DNA of 64,000 bases from Rhodovulum sp. P5 (lineage in GTDB: Bacteria > Pseudomonadota > Alphaproteobacteria > Rhodobacterales > Rhodobacteraceae). The translations under genes were made by a program, and so were the position numbers. Of the stretch, positions 63,533-64,000 are shown piece by piece. The stretch covers positions 3,147,501 to 3,211,500 of the forward strand of contig NZ_CP015039.1 in the NCBI RefSeq assembly GCF_002079305.1. The letters are read 5' to 3'. Positions within the stretch are counted from its first letter, which is position 1, and each line of letters opens with the position of its first letter. The notes under the pieces were generated by a model, which worked only from the letters and a program-made list of their open reading frames with translations, had not been told where the DNA came from and made no database searches.

Positions 63533-64000
63533 TCACGCCGCAGCGCCGGGGGCCCCATAGCGTTTCAGGATGAACTGGGCGAGGTCGTCCACCGGCATCG
63601 GCCGGGCAAGGGCAAATCCCTGCAGCACCGAACAGCCGATCTCGGTCAGCAACCTGACATGGTCTTGGGTCTCCACGCCCTCTGCCACGACCTCGATGCC
63701 AAGCGCGCGCCCGATTTCGACGATGGCCTTGACCAGTTGGTAATGCGGCTCCGACCCGGTGATCGGGGCGATGATTGCCCGGTCGACCTTCATCGCATCC
63801 GGCCCGACCGAGATCAGCCCGGCGATGGAGGCGCGACAACTGCCGAAATCGTCGATTTCGACGCGGATGTCGTTTTCCTTCAGCGTGTCGATGGACCAGC
63901 GCAGGGCCTCGCTGAGGGTGTCGAGCGACATCGATTCCAGAAGTTCGATCGACACCTCGGTATCGGGGTCGATATCGGCCCGCAGGCTTTCGGCAAGGTC
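63533..64000 (-). CDS. EAL-domain protein, C-terminal part (runs off the window)
   Basis: These are the last 155 or so residues of a cyclic-di-GMP phosphodiesterase-type domain; the N-terminus lies beyond 64000. Visible motifs are SIELLESMSLDTLSEAL, VEIDDFGSCRASI (metal-binding Asp-Asp), the conserved Lys in AMKVDRAII, VAEGVETQDHVRLL and the C-terminal VLQGFALARPMPVDD. Whether a GGDEF or sensor domain precedes cannot be seen. A 122-bp gap separates it from selD. Confidence 0.88.
   Translation of the reverse strand, partial: DLAESLRADIDPDTEVSIELLESMSLDTLSEALRWSIDTLKENDIRVEIDDFGSCRASIAGLISVGPDAMKVDRAIIAPITGSEPHYQLVKAIVEIGRALGIEVVAEGVETQDHVRLLTEIGCSVLQGFALARPMPVDDLAQFILKRYGAPGAAA

Overview
The window looks like chromosome of an alphaproteobacterium of the Rhodobacteraceae (Roseobacter-type). 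The evidence is the 23S-5S-tRNA-fMet order, high GC, the N-methylglutamate pathway operon, a malonyl-CoA synthetase closely resembling characterised alphaproteobacterial MatB, and the selU/selD genes. The closeness of these matches is from memory; no search was run.

Layout. (1) 1-1831: end of an rRNA operon (partial 23S, 5S, initiator tRNA-Met with encoded CCA). (2) 1820-32216: an integrated mobile island of about 30 kb in the 3' end of that tRNA. Its ends are marked by a 14-bp repeat of the tRNA 3' end (1820-1833 and 32203-32216), with a further 13-bp copy at 1882-1894. Only the C-terminal tail of its probable serine recombinase survives, cut off by an insertion sequence. The island carries a MobC/relaxase pair at the right end with a candidate oriT. 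A VirD4/TraG-type coupling protein sits in a small operon with a VWA-domain protein and membrane proteins at the left. An ardC anti-restriction gene is broken by a recombinase-in-trio (RIT) element. Three near-identical 1896-bp IS1634-type copies are present. There are two candidate defence cassettes: (a) 10464-16131, C5 DNA methyltransferase + large MORC/Hsp90-like and histidine-kinase-like ATPase + expanded receiver-domain protein; (b) 25988-28104, YjzC-like + TIR-domain + zinc-ribbon + unknown protein, bracketed by two copies of one hairpin. Two hairpin-rich non-coding stretches (9605-10095 and 20256-20767) lie in the island.

(3) 32271-41611, reading right to left: a complete N-methylglutamate pathway operon. 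mgsABC (N-methylglutamate synthase), gmaS (gamma-glutamylmethylamide synthetase) and mgdABCD (N-methylglutamate dehydrogenase) are preceded by an XRE-cupin regulator (41787-42428). Together they would turn methylamine into C1 units and ammonia through glutamate-bound intermediates. (4) 42562-64000: ordinary chromosomal genes. These are a PAS-rich GGDEF/EAL protein, ClpS, an RsmC-like methyltransferase, an SDR lacking the usual catalytic lysine, an AbrB-family membrane protein, UDP-glucose dehydrogenase, a YdcF-like protein, tRNA 2-selenouridine synthase, a SelD-associated FAD oxidoreductase, an ABC exporter with an AttH/CrtC-like partner, a DUF2892 protein, a VanZ-like protein, MatB, SelD, and a partial EAL protein at the window edge.

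How the genes fit together: the island appears mobilizable (relaxase, MobC, coupling protein, ArdC) but has no visible mating-pair apparatus and a wrecked integrase, so it is probably now stranded. Its cargo is mostly anti-invader functions. The most novel-looking cargo is the methyltransferase/two-GHKL ATPase/receiver operon, which resembles a DNA-modification defence system governed by a phosphorelay.
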